In this document: piece by piece, positions 24,391-33,608 of the stretch
How positions within the stretch are numbered: position 1 is the stretch's first letter
Layout: every line of letters begins with the position of its first letter
Origin: an uncultured Bacteroidales bacterium
GTDB lineage: Bacteria > Bacteroidota > Bacteroidia > Bacteroidales > P3
Reading direction: 5' to 3'
DNA length: 64,000 nucleotides
Assembly: GCA_937886715.1 (NCBI GenBank)
Contig: CAKZZD010000019.1
Coordinates: 47,364-111,363 of the forward strand
Program-made: the position numbers and the translations under genes
The notes under the pieces: model-generated
Database searches by the model: none
Seen by the model: the letters and a program-made list of their open reading frames with translations, nothing else
What the model was told of the DNA's origin: nothing

Positions 24391-24993
24391 ATGTATAAAA
24401 AATTGCTGTTATTGGTGGCGATGCTGGCTGTGGCGTATGGCGCAGCGGCCCAGTGGCGTGTTGGCGAGGCCGACACGTCGCGGAGCGATGTGCATCTGTC
24501 GATGGGCACGACGGTGCTGGCCGGCTATGGCAACAGCCAGGCCCTGGGATGGGTGGCACCGAGTGTGGAGTACCGTCTGACCGACCGCTTGACGGTGGAT
24601 GCCGGTTTTGCCGCTGTGGGAACGTTGCTCGACGGCTACACGCTGCACGGGCGTGAGCCGCGCAGCCTGGCGCCGGTGCGCCGCGGCACCCAGATGCTGG
24701 CGTTCCATGCCGGAGCGCGCTATGAGGTGAACGAGAGGCTGACGCTGTGGGGCAGTGTGACGCGGCTGACGGGCTATGCCCAGCCGCTGTGGCTCGACGG
24801 GTCGCTGCCGATTGAGGCCACGGACATCAGTGGCGGTGTGGCGTACCGTATGGAGAGCGGCTCGCTGATCGAGGCGCATTTCCATTTTATTCATGACCAC
24901 TATGGTACCGCGCGGGCCGGGTTGCTGGGGCATCCGTATTATGGCCCCCTGGTTCCGGAATGGGACCTTTATTATGGACCCTGGCCTTTCTGA
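24391..24993 (+). CDS. Predicted exported beta-barrel-like protein
   Basis: 200 aa. Signal peptide MYKKLLLLVAMLAVAYGAAA, cleavage before QWRVGE. The mature part has alternating hydrophobic/polar stretches typical of outer-membrane strands (VAPSVEYRLTDRLTVDAGFA, MLAFHAGARYEVNERLTLWG, GGVAYRMESGSLIEAHFHF) and a Tyr/Pro-rich C-terminus ending YYGPWPF. I infer a small outer-membrane barrel of unknown role. It precedes DUF4290 and murA on the same strand with a 37-bp gap. Confidence 0.75.
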   Translation: MYKKLLLLVAMLAVAYGAAAQWRVGEADTSRSDVHLSMGTTVLAGYGNSQALGWVAPSVEYRLTDRLTVDAGFAAVGTLLDGYTLHGREPRSLAPVRRGTQMLAFHAGARYEVNERLTLWGSVTRLTGYAQPLWLDGSLPIEATDISGGVAYRMESGSLIEAHFHFIHDHYGTARAGLLGHPYYGPLVPEWDLYYGPWPF

Positions 24994-25030
24994 TTGGGGA
25001 AAACGAACACATATTTTCTACGATAACCGA

Positions 25031-25651
25031 ATGGAATACAATACACAACGAGAACAGTTGAAGATCACGGACTATGGCCGCAATGTGAGTAAGATGATTG
25101 CCTATGCCAAGACTCTCGAGGACCGCGACGAGCGTACGCGCCTGGCGCGGCTGATTGTGGAGGTGATGGGGCAGGTGAACCCCAAGGTGAGGGAGCGTGC
25201 CGACTATCGCCACATCCTGTGGGACCATTTGATGCTGATGGCGGATTATGATCTGGATGTGGATGTGCCGTATGAGGTGAAGCGCGCCGAGGAGGTGGAG
25301 ATGAAGCCCCACCGTCTGGAGTACAGCGACGGGAAAATCGAGTTCCGCCACTACGGCCGTGCGCTGGAGGATATGGTGAAGGCGGCTGCCGAGATGCCCG
25401 AGGGCGAGGAGCGCCGCGTGCTGACCGAGCAGTTGGCGCACACGATGAAGCGGCTGTATCTGCAGTGGAACCGCGACTCGGTGGACGACGATGTGATTGT
25501 GGAGCAGCTTGACCAGTTGTCGGGCGGGCGATTGAAGTTGCCCGAGGGTTTCCGTTTCAAGGATGCGAAGTTCTACCTTGAGGCTGCGGCCGGAGCGAAG
25601 AAGGAGAACGGCAATGGTGCAAAGAAAAAGAAGAAAAAGAAAAACAAATGA
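25031..25651 (+). CDS. DUF4290 family protein
   Basis: 206 aa from ATG 25031 (MEYNTQREQLKITDYGRNV); an upstream ATG at 24893 lies in the preceding gene. The start and LWDHLMLMADYDLDVDVPY match DUF4290, a Bacteroidota family nearly always next to murA, as here. The C-terminus is a poly-lysine tail (KKENGNGAKKKKKKKNK). Cytoplasmic; function unknown. It overlaps murA by ATGA, indicating coupled translation and possibly a link to peptidoglycan synthesis. Confidence 0.92.
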   Translation: MEYNTQREQLKITDYGRNVSKMIAYAKTLEDRDERTRLARLIVEVMGQVNPKVRERADYRHILWDHLMLMADYDLDVDVPYEVKRAEEVEMKPHRLEYSDGKIEFRHYGRALEDMVKAAAEMPEGEERRVLTEQLAHTMKRLYLQWNRDSVDDDVIVEQLDQLSGGRLKLPEGFRFKDAKFYLEAAAGAKKENGNGAKKKKKKKNK

Positions 25652-26967
25652 GCAGTTTTGAGATAGTCGGCGGGCGAAAGCTCAAGGGCGAGATAGTGCC
25701 GCAGGGCGCGAAGAATGAGGCGCTGCAGGTGCTGTGTGCCGTGTTGCTGACGCCGGAGAAGGTGCGCATATCGCATGTGCCTGACATACGGGATGTCAAC
25801 AAGTTGATCGATTTGCTGAAGCTGTTGGGCGTGAGTGTGCGGCAGGATGTGACGGCGACCACGGAGAGTGGGCGCACGTTCGAGTTTCAGGCCGACCAGG
25901 TGAATCTGGAGGTGTTGCAGAGCGCGGAGTTCCGTGCACAGGCCGGGGCGTTGCGCGGCAGCATCATGCTGGTGGGGCCGCTGCTGTCGCGGTTTGGCGA
26001 GGCGGTGGTGCCACAGCCGGGTGGCGACAAGATCGGCCGACGCAGGCTGGACACGCATTTCATCGGCATGGAGCGCCTGGGCGCCGAGGTGGAATACAAG
26101 CGCGGGGCCTACAATGTGAAGGCCAAACGGCTGAAGGGCTGCTATATGTTGCTTGACGAGGCTTCGGTGACGGGCACGGCCAATATCGTGATGTCGGCTG
26201 TGCTGGCCCGCGGCACGACGACGATAATGAATGCGGCATGCGAGCCGTATGTCTACCAGCTGTGCAAGATGCTGAACAGCATGGGTGCCAAGATCAGCGG
26301 CGTGGGGTCGAACCTGCTCACCATACGCGGCGTGCGCGAGCTGCACGGATGCGAGCATTGTCTGCTGCCCGATATGATCGAGGTGGGCAGCTTTATCGGC
26401 ATGGCCGCCATGACGCAGGGCGACCTCATCATCAAGGATGCGCAGGTGCAGCACTTGGGGATGATACCGCAGGTGTTCCGCCGGCTGGGCATCGAGGTGT
26501 GGCAGAAGGGCGACGATCTGTATGTGCCGTCGCAGGAGCACTATGAGATAGAGCGCTTTATGGATGGCAGCATCATGACGATTGCCGATGCGCCGTGGCC
26601 CGGTTTCACGCCGGACCTGATCAGTATTGCCCTGGTGGTGGCGACGCAGGCCAAAGGCAGCGTGCTGATCCACCAGAAGATGTTCGAGAGCCGCCTGTTT
26701 TTCGTGGACAAGCTGATCGATATGGGGGCGCAGATTATTTTGTGCGACCCGCACCGTGCCACTGTGATAGGACTGAACCGTGAGCACAAGCTGCGCGGGG
26801 TCAGGATGGCGTCGCCCGACATACGTGCCGGAGTGGCGTTGCTGATAGCGGCGTTGAGTGCCGAGGGCAAGAGCCGGATCGACAATATCGAGCAGATTGA
26901 CCGTGGCTACCAGCACATCGACGAGCGCCTGCGCCGGCTGGGAGCTGAAATCATCAGAGTGGATTAA
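25648..26967 (+). CDS. murA: UDP-N-acetylglucosamine 1-carboxyvinyltransferase
   Basis: 439 aa, first committed step of peptidoglycan synthesis (PEP transfer to UDP-GlcNAc). Lys22-Asn23 in QGAKNEAL bind PEP, and LDTHFIGMERLGAE and PDMIEVGSFIGMAAM are family segments. The catalytic loop reads PQPGGDKIGRRR: Asp127 stands where many MurA enzymes have the fosfomycin-reactive Cys of PGGC. The enzyme stays active with Asp in other bacteria but is not alkylated by fosfomycin, so intrinsic resistance is predicted. Confidence 0.97.
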   Translation: MSSFEIVGGRKLKGEIVPQGAKNEALQVLCAVLLTPEKVRISHVPDIRDVNKLIDLLKLLGVSVRQDVTATTESGRTFEFQADQVNLEVLQSAEFRAQAGALRGSIMLVGPLLSRFGEAVVPQPGGDKIGRRRLDTHFIGMERLGAEVEYKRGAYNVKAKRLKGCYMLLDEASVTGTANIVMSAVLARGTTTIMNAACEPYVYQLCKMLNSMGAKISGVGSNLLTIRGVRELHGCEHCLLPDMIEVGSFIGMAAMTQGDLIIKDAQVQHLGMIPQVFRRLGIEVWQKGDDLYVPSQEHYEIERFMDGSIMTIADAPWPGFTPDLISIALVVATQAKGSVLIHQKMFESRLFFVDKLIDMGAQIILCDPHRATVIGLNREHKLRGVRMASPDIRAGVALLIAALSAEGKSRIDNIEQIDRGYQHIDERLRRLGAEIIRVD

Positions 26968-26991
26968 AACTAAATACAGAACTCATTTTTT

Positions 26992-27732
26992 ATGGCTTTT
27001 GGATTATTCAAGAAGAATCGCGAACCATGGCCGATCTTCGAGGCTTTGGGCACCGATATGCATTGCCATCTGATACCCAAGGTTGACGACGGCAGCAAGT
27101 GCGAGGAGGAGAGCATAGAGTGCCTCAACACGCTGCGGGCGGTGGGCTACAACAAGGTGATTATCACGCCGCATTTCCAGACTCCTCGGTTCGAGAACAA
27201 GGAGGAAGACATCAAGCAGCGCTTTGCCAACCTGAAGTTTCAGGCCGCCGAGGCGGGCGTGATGATCGATATGGCCGGTGTGGGCGGGGAGTACCGCATC
27301 GACAGCGGCTTCCAGAGAAGACTGGAGGAGCCCAAGTTCCTGATGGTCGGCGACAAGTATGTCCTCGTGGAGTTTTCGCTGCACCAGCAGATGATGGGTG
27401 TCGACGAGATGATTTTCGACATGCAGATGAAGGGCTACGAGGTGATTCTGGCGCATCCGGAGCGCTATCCCTACATGAATGTGCAGGGGGTGCGTATGGA
27501 GCGGCTGAAAGACCAGGGCGTGTATTTCCAGATCAACGTGCTGTCGCTTGGCGGCTTCTATGGCGAGGAGGCCAAGCACAAGGCCTATGATATGCTGGAG
27601 CGCGGCTGGGTGGAGTTTATGGGCACTGATATGCACAACACGATGTATGCGCAGGCGCTGTGTGCGCTGACGCACGACCGCAAGGTGGCCAAGGTGCTGG
27701 CGAAGCATGAATTTATGAACAAAGAACTATAA
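26992..27732 (+). CDS. CpsB/YwqE-like PHP-family tyrosine phosphatase
   Basis: 246 aa. PHP metal site: TDMHCHLIPKVDDGS at the N-terminus, TPHFQTPRF, AHPERYPYM and C-terminal FMGTDMHN. This fits the manganese-dependent protein-tyrosine phosphatases of capsule/exopolysaccharide systems (CpsB, YwqE). No capsule genes or BY-kinase are beside it; it sits between murA and purB with short gaps. Role in polysaccharide control is inferred from the family. Confidence 0.88.
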   Translation: MAFGLFKKNREPWPIFEALGTDMHCHLIPKVDDGSKCEEESIECLNTLRAVGYNKVIITPHFQTPRFENKEEDIKQRFANLKFQAAEAGVMIDMAGVGGEYRIDSGFQRRLEEPKFLMVGDKYVLVEFSLHQQMMGVDEMIFDMQMKGYEVILAHPERYPYMNVQGVRMERLKDQGVYFQINVLSLGGFYGEEAKHKAYDMLERGWVEFMGTDMHNTMYAQALCALTHDRKVAKVLAKHEFMNKEL

Positions 27733-27737
27733 AGGAG
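27733..27737 (+). promoter_or_regulatory. Ribosome binding site favouring the internal purB start
   Basis: AGGAG, 1 nt from the ATG at 27739 but 7 nt from that at 27745, so the second ATG is better placed. Strong Shine-Dalgarno sites are rare in Bacteroidota. Confidence 0.45.
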
Positions 27738-27744
27738 AATGGAA

Positions 27745-29094
27745 ATGAACAGTTTGAATGCTGTGTCGCCCATCGACGGCCGCTATCGCAGCAAGTGCGA
27801 GCCGTTGGCAAGATACTTTTCTGAAGGGGCGCTTATCAAGTATCGTGTGCGGGTTGAAGTGGAGTATTTTATTGCTTTGGCCAGCCAGTTGAGCGGGGTG
27901 CGACCCGAGCTTGCGCAGGTGGCCGGAAAGGCTGAGCCGCTGCGCGACATCTATCGTCATTTTACTGATGATGACGCTTTGGCTATCAAGGAAATAGAGA
28001 AGACCACCAACCACGATGTGAAGGCTGTGGAATATTTCCTCAAAGGGAAATTCGATGCCATGGGATTGTCTGCCCTGAAGGAGTTCATCCACTTCGGACT
28101 GACATCGCAGGACATCAACAATACGTCGGTGCCGTTGAGCATGATGGAGTGCCACCGCGAGGTGCTGATGCCCGGCTATCAGCGTATACTGGCCTTGCTC
28201 GACGAGCGCGCCGAGGAATGGAAGGACATTCCGATGCTGGCGCACACCCACGGCCAGCCAGCCTCGCCGACCACATTGGGCAAGGAGTGGGGTGTTTTTG
28301 CCTATCGCTTGCGCAAGCAGATCGAGGAGCTTGGCCGCATACCCTTCACCGCCAAGTTCGGCGGCGCCACCGGCAATTTCAATGCCCACCGTGTGGCATT
28401 CCCCGAGATGGATTGGCGCGACTTCGGCAACCGCTTTGTGAGCGATCACTTGGGGCTGGTGCGCCAGCAGTTGACCACCCAGATTGAGAACTACGACATG
28501 ATGGCGGCCTATTTCGACTGCTGCAAACGAATCAATGTGATATTGATTGACCTCTGCCGCGACGTGTGGACGTATGTCTCGATGGAATATTTCAAGCAGA
28601 AGATCAAGGCCGGCGAGGTGGGTTCGTCGGCGATGCCGCACAAGGTGAACCCCATCGATTTCGAGAATGCCGAAGGCAACCTCGGCCTGGCCAACGCCAT
28701 CTTCGAGCATCTGAGCCACAAGCTCCCTGTCAGCCGCATGCAGCGCGACCTGACCGACAGCACGGTGAGCCGCAATATCGGGGTGCCGATTGCGCACACG
28801 CTGATATCGCTGGCATCGCTGGAAAAGGGCCTGGGCAAGCTCTTGCTCAACGAACAGGCTTTGTATGACGACCTCGACCGCAACTGGGCCGTGGTGGCAG
28901 AAGCCATCCAGACCATCCTGCGCAGTGTGGGCTATCCTAACCCCTACGAGGCCTTGAAGCAGCTGACCCGCACCAACGAGAAGGTGACAGCATCCACCAT
29001 CGCTACCTTTGTGGACGGGCTCGATGTGGATGCCGAGGTGAAGCAGCGCCTCAAGGCTATCACCCCGCACAATTATATCGGCTATTCTCTGTAA
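27745..29094 (+). CDS. purB: Adenylosuccinate lyase
   Basis: 449 aa from ATG 27745 (MNSLNAVSPIDGRYRSKCE); a start two codons earlier (27739) would align with the E. coli N-terminus. The family signature SSAMPHKVNPIDFENAEG is present, along with catalytic-His context AHTHGQPASPTTLG and the TTNHDVKAVEYFL segment. The E. coli-type length class is clear. PurB acts twice in purine synthesis (SAICAR to AICAR, adenylosuccinate to AMP). Confidence 0.97.
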   Translation: MNSLNAVSPIDGRYRSKCEPLARYFSEGALIKYRVRVEVEYFIALASQLSGVRPELAQVAGKAEPLRDIYRHFTDDDALAIKEIEKTTNHDVKAVEYFLKGKFDAMGLSALKEFIHFGLTSQDINNTSVPLSMMECHREVLMPGYQRILALLDERAEEWKDIPMLAHTHGQPASPTTLGKEWGVFAYRLRKQIEELGRIPFTAKFGGATGNFNAHRVAFPEMDWRDFGNRFVSDHLGLVRQQLTTQIENYDMMAAYFDCCKRINVILIDLCRDVWTYVSMEYFKQKIKAGEVGSSAMPHKVNPIDFENAEGNLGLANAIFEHLSHKLPVSRMQRDLTDSTVSRNIGVPIAHTLISLASLEKGLGKLLLNEQALYDDLDRNWAVVAEAIQTILRSVGYPNPYEALKQLTRTNEKVTASTIATFVDGLDVDAEVKQRLKAITPHNYIGYSL

Positions 29095-29116
29095 GTCAGT
29101 CTTCTGATCTGCCAAG

Positions 29117-30922
29117 ATGAACCTCACAGCCAGACACCTTAAGCCATACAGCGCACGATGTGTGCTGTATGTGCTATTGGTAGTGCTGAGTGTCATGTTT
29201 ACCATGGCTACGGCTTTGTCGGTGGCCGATTTTCTGAAGATACTGTTCGGCTCCGAATCGTCAGAAGTGCCTGCCGGTGGCAATCTGGTGGCGCAGTGGC
29301 TCGAGGGGCTCTATGGTTGGCTCATATCGTTCGGCCAGCTGAATGCCCTGTTGCTTTTTTCGGGCATCGTCTTCGTGCTCTATGGCTTGAAGAATGTCTT
29401 TGGCTACTTTTCTGTGGTCGAAATCGCCTCCATCCGTGTGGCTGTGGTGCGCGACCTGAGAAACGAGATGTTCCGCAAGGCGATGCGGTTGCCGATGCGC
29501 TACTACGACCGCAACCGCAAGGGCGACGTGCTGTCGCGTTTCAGCAGCGACATGGTGGAGTATGAGGAGAATATTCTCAACTCGGTGCAGCAACTCCTGT
29601 CGTCGGTCGTCAGCATGCTGCTCTTTTTGGCCATGCTGTTCTATTTGAATCTGAAGCTCACGCTCTTCGTCCTGTGCATGCTGCCTGTGGTGGCGGTGGT
29701 CATCTCGGGCATCTCCCGCAAGCTGAAGCAGAAGTCCAAAACGGTGCAGGAGATGAATTCCTACCTCATCTCCCTCACCGACGAAACCATGGCGGGACTG
29801 AAAATCATCAAGGGCTACACGGCTATCGATTTCTCCAACGAGCGTTTCCGCAAATACAACCGCCAGTATTCAAAGCTCCGCACCTCGATGTTCAGCCGCA
29901 TCTACAGCGCCTCTCCGATAAGCGAATTCCTTGGCAATGTGGTGGTTGTCGGCATCCTGCTCTTCGGCGCCTATCTCGTCATGCGTGGCGACCACGGGCT
30001 GACGGCCGAACTTTTCATCTCCTACGTGATGATGTTCGTGCTGATGATCCCCCCGGCCAACGAGTTGTCGTCGGCCATATCCCAGATGAAAAAGGGTAGG
30101 GCATGCGCCGATCGCATCGAGGCCTTTCTGTCGCAAGACGAAGAGGTGGGGATCGAGGACGCCGGCACGCCGTCCAGCGCCGCCCCTGTTACCGACACGG
30201 CGGTCGCTCTGCAGCATGTCTCTTTTTCTTATAATCCTGGGGTCCAGGTGCTTCATGATGTTTCTATTGATGTTCCACGCGGAACCACGCTCGCCCTGGT
30301 GGGCAGCTCCGGCAGCGGCAAATCGACCATTGCTGATCTGATATGCCGTTTCTATGAGGTCACCGAAGGCAAGATCCTTTTCAACGGGGTGCCGCTGCAA
30401 GACATGTCGCTTGAAAGGCTCCGCAGCCGCATCGGGGTCGTGTCGCAGGACACGTTGCTGTTCAACGACACCGTCGAGGCCAATATCGCCTTCGGATGCG
30501 CCGGCGCCACCCACGAGCAGGTGCAGGCCGCCGCACAGGCCGCGCAGGCCCACGATTTCATCATGCAGCTGCCACAGGGCTACAACACCAATATCGGTGA
30601 GGGCGGCGGCTCACTCTCGGGAGGTCAGCGCCAGCGTATCAGCATCGCCCGGGCGCTGTTGCGCGACCCGGAGCTGCTCATTCTCGACGAGGCCACGTCG
30701 GCCCTCGACACCGAGTCGGAACGCCTTCTGCAGCAAACTCTCGACACGGTGCTGAAGGGGCGCACCGCAATCGTCATCGCCCACCGCCTCTCCACGGTGG
30801 TCAACGCCGACCGTATCGTCGTCCTCGACGCGGGTCGGGTGGTCGAATCGGGAACCCACCACGAGCTGCTCGCACGTGGCGGGCGATATAGCGAACTTGT
30901 GGCTTTACAGTCGTTTGCATGA
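29117..30922 (+). CDS. MsbA-like ABC exporter (permease fused to ATPase)
   Basis: 601 aa. Six membrane helices in the N-terminal about 330 residues, then an ABC ATPase: Walker A GSSGSGKST, Q-loop GVVSQDTLLFND, signature LSGGQRQRISIARAL, Walker B LLILDEATSALD and switch His in IAHRLSTV. The type IV exporter architecture resembles MsbA lipid flippases and multidrug exporters; lipid A or other lipid transport is possible but unproven. Overlaps the next gene by ATGA. Confidence 0.93.
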   Translation: MNLTARHLKPYSARCVLYVLLVVLSVMFTMATALSVADFLKILFGSESSEVPAGGNLVAQWLEGLYGWLISFGQLNALLLFSGIVFVLYGLKNVFGYFSVVEIASIRVAVVRDLRNEMFRKAMRLPMRYYDRNRKGDVLSRFSSDMVEYEENILNSVQQLLSSVVSMLLFLAMLFYLNLKLTLFVLCMLPVVAVVISGISRKLKQKSKTVQEMNSYLISLTDETMAGLKIIKGYTAIDFSNERFRKYNRQYSKLRTSMFSRIYSASPISEFLGNVVVVGILLFGAYLVMRGDHGLTAELFISYVMMFVLMIPPANELSSAISQMKKGRACADRIEAFLSQDEEVGIEDAGTPSSAAPVTDTAVALQHVSFSYNPGVQVLHDVSIDVPRGTTLALVGSSGSGKSTIADLICRFYEVTEGKILFNGVPLQDMSLERLRSRIGVVSQDTLLFNDTVEANIAFGCAGATHEQVQAAAQAAQAHDFIMQLPQGYNTNIGEGGGSLSGGQRQRISIARALLRDPELLILDEATSALDTESERLLQQTLDTVLKGRTAIVIAHRLSTVVNADRIVVLDAGRVVESGTHHELLARGGRYSELVALQSFA

Positions 30923-32121
30923 TCATGAAGAGGTTTGTTCATCTGGCGCTGTTGTTGCTGTGGTGCCTGCCGGCCATCGGGCAGGACCCTGTGGCGCTAT
31001 GCTCCGATTGGGTCGCCACCGTCGATGGTCCCACGCAGCAAATCGTCCTCCGCTGGCGCCCCACCGACGACACCATGGCCATGGGCTACCATATCTGCAC
31101 CGGCACCCCCTGTCTCGACTACGACACCGTCTTCGGCCGTTTCGACACCTCCTATGTCTGTGCCGACCACGACCCGCTGACACCCCACACCTACCGCCTC
31201 CATGTCTTCGACAGCGCCTATAATGTCAGTGCCCTCACCCCCTCTTTCGGCAACATGGTTCTCTCCGCCGACGTGCCCCAATGCGAAACCACCGTCCAAA
31301 TGCAGTGGACCCCCTACACGGGCATGCCCACGGGCCTCTACCGCTATTCGCTCATGGTATGGCTCGAACCCTTCTCCGACGATTATTCCGAGCATTATTA
31401 TACCGACAGCGCCGGCACCCGCAGCTTCCGCTTCATCCTCCCCGAGGGCACCACTCGCGTCCACGCCAAGGTGCTCGCCATCAGCAATAGCCGCACCATC
31501 ATCTCGCAGTCCAACATCGTCAGTGTCGAACGCCTCACCGTCGACAGCGCCCGCTTTGTCGAGATCTCCGATGTGGTCTACGACAGCGTGGGCACCAGGG
31601 TCAATCTCCGATTTCATGTCGACACATCCTACCACGTCGATTCTTACACCCTCTGGCGCAGCGTCGACGGCTCTCCTTGGGCCCGCATCGCCACCATTGC
31701 GCCCGACGGCGAGTTCCCCGTGTACGAGGACCGCGATATCAACCCCTACGATTCGCTCCATTGCTATCAGCTCTCTGTCAGCGACGCCTGCGGCATGAAC
31801 GAGAAGTATTCCGAAACCCGCTGTGTCGTCGTCCCCGACCCGCCGCCTCCCGCCATCGCCATCCCCAACGCCATCAAGGCCGGCGACCCCGACAACGGCA
31901 TCTTCTGCCCCCGCGTGCGGGGCTTGAAGGGCAACCTCTACGAACTCAATATCTACAACCGCAGCGGCAGCCTCATCTTCACCACCACCGACCCCGCCCG
32001 CGGCTGGGACCCCAACGCCGAGCCCCGCGCCCCTCAGGGGGTCTACGCCTACCATCTGCGACTCCGTTTCAACGACAATCGCATTAAAACCTACGCCGGT
32101 TCCATACTGGTCATTCGATAA
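30919..32121 (+). CDS. T9SS type-B sorting domain (gliding-motility C-terminal) secreted protein
   Basis: 400 aa; ATG 30919 overlaps the exporter stop (30925 is equally possible). Signal peptide KRFVHLALLLLWCLPAIG precedes QDPVAL. Two or three fibronectin-III-like beta-sandwiches follow. The last about 85 residues (IPNAIKAGDPDNGIF, YELNIYNRSGSLIF, GVYAYHLRLRF, ending SILVIR) match the gliding-motility-associated C-terminal domain, a type-B T9SS signal. It should be exported and cross the outer membrane by T9SS. No partner protein such as a SprF/PorP-like gene is adjacent. Confidence 0.85.
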   Translation: MIMKRFVHLALLLLWCLPAIGQDPVALCSDWVATVDGPTQQIVLRWRPTDDTMAMGYHICTGTPCLDYDTVFGRFDTSYVCADHDPLTPHTYRLHVFDSAYNVSALTPSFGNMVLSADVPQCETTVQMQWTPYTGMPTGLYRYSLMVWLEPFSDDYSEHYYTDSAGTRSFRFILPEGTTRVHAKVLAISNSRTIISQSNIVSVERLTVDSARFVEISDVVYDSVGTRVNLRFHVDTSYHVDSYTLWRSVDGSPWARIATIAPDGEFPVYEDRDINPYDSLHCYQLSVSDACGMNEKYSETRCVVVPDPPPPAIAIPNAIKAGDPDNGIFCPRVRGLKGNLYELNIYNRSGSLIFTTTDPARGWDPNAEPRAPQGVYAYHLRLRFNDNRIKTYAGSILVIR

Positions 32122-32138
32122 ACCCCCATCCCATTTCC

Positions 32139-32963
32139 ATGAAAGTAGCACTCTATCTCCGCAATATCGCCGATGCCGACAAGCCCAGCCTGCAGCAGTT
32201 GACCAATGCCCTTCAGGCACGCGGCATCGATGCTGTCACCGTGTCCGAGGGCGACACTGTCGACAGTTTCGACTATCTTTTCTCCATCGGCGGCGACGGC
32301 ACTTTGCTCAGCTCGGTGCAGTTCGTCCGCAGCAGCAACCCCGCCAATTTTCCGCCCGTTTTGGGCATCAATTTCGGCCATCTCGGCTTCCTGACAACCG
32401 TCGGCAGGGAAAACCTCGACGGCATGGTCGACGACCTCCTGGCGGGCCGTTTCTCTCTCGAAAAACGCACCCTCCTCCAGGTCGAAACCGGCGACGACGC
32501 CCCTCACTATGCCCTCAACGAGGTCTTTGTCCACCGTTCCGAAGGCTCCTCTCTCCTTCGCACCGTCGTCTATGTCGACGGCCTCTATGTCGCCACCTAT
32601 GCCGGCGACGGCGTCATCGTCGCCACACCCACCGGCTCCACCGCCTATTCCCTCAGCTGCGGCGGCCCCATCCTCACCCCCGACTCGGGTTGCTTCGTCA
32701 TCACGCCCATCGGCGCCCACACGCTCACCCTGCGCCCTATCATCGTCCCCGACACCGCCCGCCTCAGCCTCCTCACCTCGGCCGGCAACACCTCCGACAC
32801 CATCACCCTCGGCATGGATTCGCGCCGCTCTACCATCGCCCCGGGCGACGGCGTCACCCTTGCCCGCGCCCCCTTCAGCATCAGCCTCATCCGCATGAAC
32901 ACCCAGAACTTTTTCTCCGCCATCCGCGACAAGCTCATGTGGGGCACCGAGGTACGCCCCTGA
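32139..32963 (+). CDS. nadK: NAD kinase
   Basis: 274 aa. GGDGTLL motif (FSIGGDGTLLSSVQF), NFGHLGFL, and the NE/D plus glycine-rich segment GDGVIVATPTGSTAYSLS identify NadK, which phosphorylates NAD to NADP. Start MKVALYLRNIADADKP, 17 bp after the type-B cargo gene. Usual length. The plus strand here is strikingly C-rich at third codon positions compared with genes at 24-29 kb. Confidence 0.96.
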   Translation: MKVALYLRNIADADKPSLQQLTNALQARGIDAVTVSEGDTVDSFDYLFSIGGDGTLLSSVQFVRSSNPANFPPVLGINFGHLGFLTTVGRENLDGMVDDLLAGRFSLEKRTLLQVETGDDAPHYALNEVFVHRSEGSSLLRTVVYVDGLYVATYAGDGVIVATPTGSTAYSLSCGGPILTPDSGCFVITPIGAHTLTLRPIIVPDTARLSLLTSAGNTSDTITLGMDSRRSTIAPGDGVTLARAPFSISLIRMNTQNFFSAIRDKLMWGTEVRP

Positions 32964-32992
32964 TTGGCACGCTATTTGCTGCTTACTCTGTT

Positions 32993-33523
32993 ATGGACAA
33001 GATGATTTTCACCGCCGACCGCACCTCGCTCGCCGAGGGCGACATCATCGGCATCACATGGGACTGCTCCGGCGCCGACAGCGTCAACCTCACCATCGAC
33101 AACGGCTATAAGGCCTCCTCTATGGCCCTCGACATCGCCGGCAACAAGCGTTTCCGCCTCAACCGTTCCAAGGGCCGCACGCGCCTCACCATCACGGCTT
33201 CCGTCGCCGGCAAGGACTATTCCAAGACCATCAAGGTCAAAGTCGCTCCGATGCCCGTCACCCACGCCGAAACCGTCGACCGCAACGGCCGCTCCGTAGG
33301 CCCTCTCCGCCAGTGGCTCGACCGTCTCGGCCCCCGCTGGCAGTCCGCCCGTTCCCGTCTCCGCCTCTCGTGGCAGGCCATGTCGCCCGCCAAGCAGTTG
33401 GCCACCCGCATCCTCCTGATCATTGCCGCCATCATGCTGCTGTCCGCCCTTTGGCCGGCGTTCCTCTTCATCGGAATGACAGGCCTGGCCATCTACCTCT
33501 TTTGGGTCGTCTGGAAGCGTTAG
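32993..33523 (+). CDS. Hypothetical protein with C-terminal membrane hairpin
   Basis: 176 aa from ATG 32993 (MDKMIFTADRTSLAEGD); a longer frame to 32690 is only the shadow of nadK. Residues 1-85 form a beta-rich Ig-like segment (MIFTADRTSLAEGDIIGIT, KRFRLNRSKGRTRLTI), then a basic Arg/Trp-rich linker (about 95-135), then two membrane helices (about 140-172, RILLIIAAIMLLSALWPAFL). Unknown function. 29 bp after nadK and followed by a strong terminator, so last gene of the rightward run. Confidence 0.75.
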   Translation: MDKMIFTADRTSLAEGDIIGITWDCSGADSVNLTIDNGYKASSMALDIAGNKRFRLNRSKGRTRLTITASVAGKDYSKTIKVKVAPMPVTHAETVDRNGRSVGPLRQWLDRLGPRWQSARSRLRLSWQAMSPAKQLATRILLIIAAIMLLSALWPAFLFIGMTGLAIYLFWVVWKR

Positions 33524-33550
33524 GCCTCTCCCGTAAACTTCAATAAATAA

Positions 33551-33594
33551 GGGTGACGCCGCAGCCTCATCGGCTGCGGCGTCACCCTGTTTTT
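33551..33594. terminator. Strong terminator between convergent gene blocks
   Basis: Perfect 16-bp stem (GGGTGACGCCGCAGCC / GGCTGCGGCGTCACCC) with loop TCATC followed by TGTTTTT. It ends the rightward 19-33.5 kb block; the leftward nitroreductase gene ends 14 bp further on. Confidence 0.92.
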
Positions 33595-33608
33595 GTGCAC
33601 TCTCGCTC

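Noticed and set aside
30271..30286. TGTTCCACGCGGAACC as a further parS site
   Set aside because: Several mismatches to the palindrome and it encodes conserved residues of the ABC ATPase (DVPRGTT).
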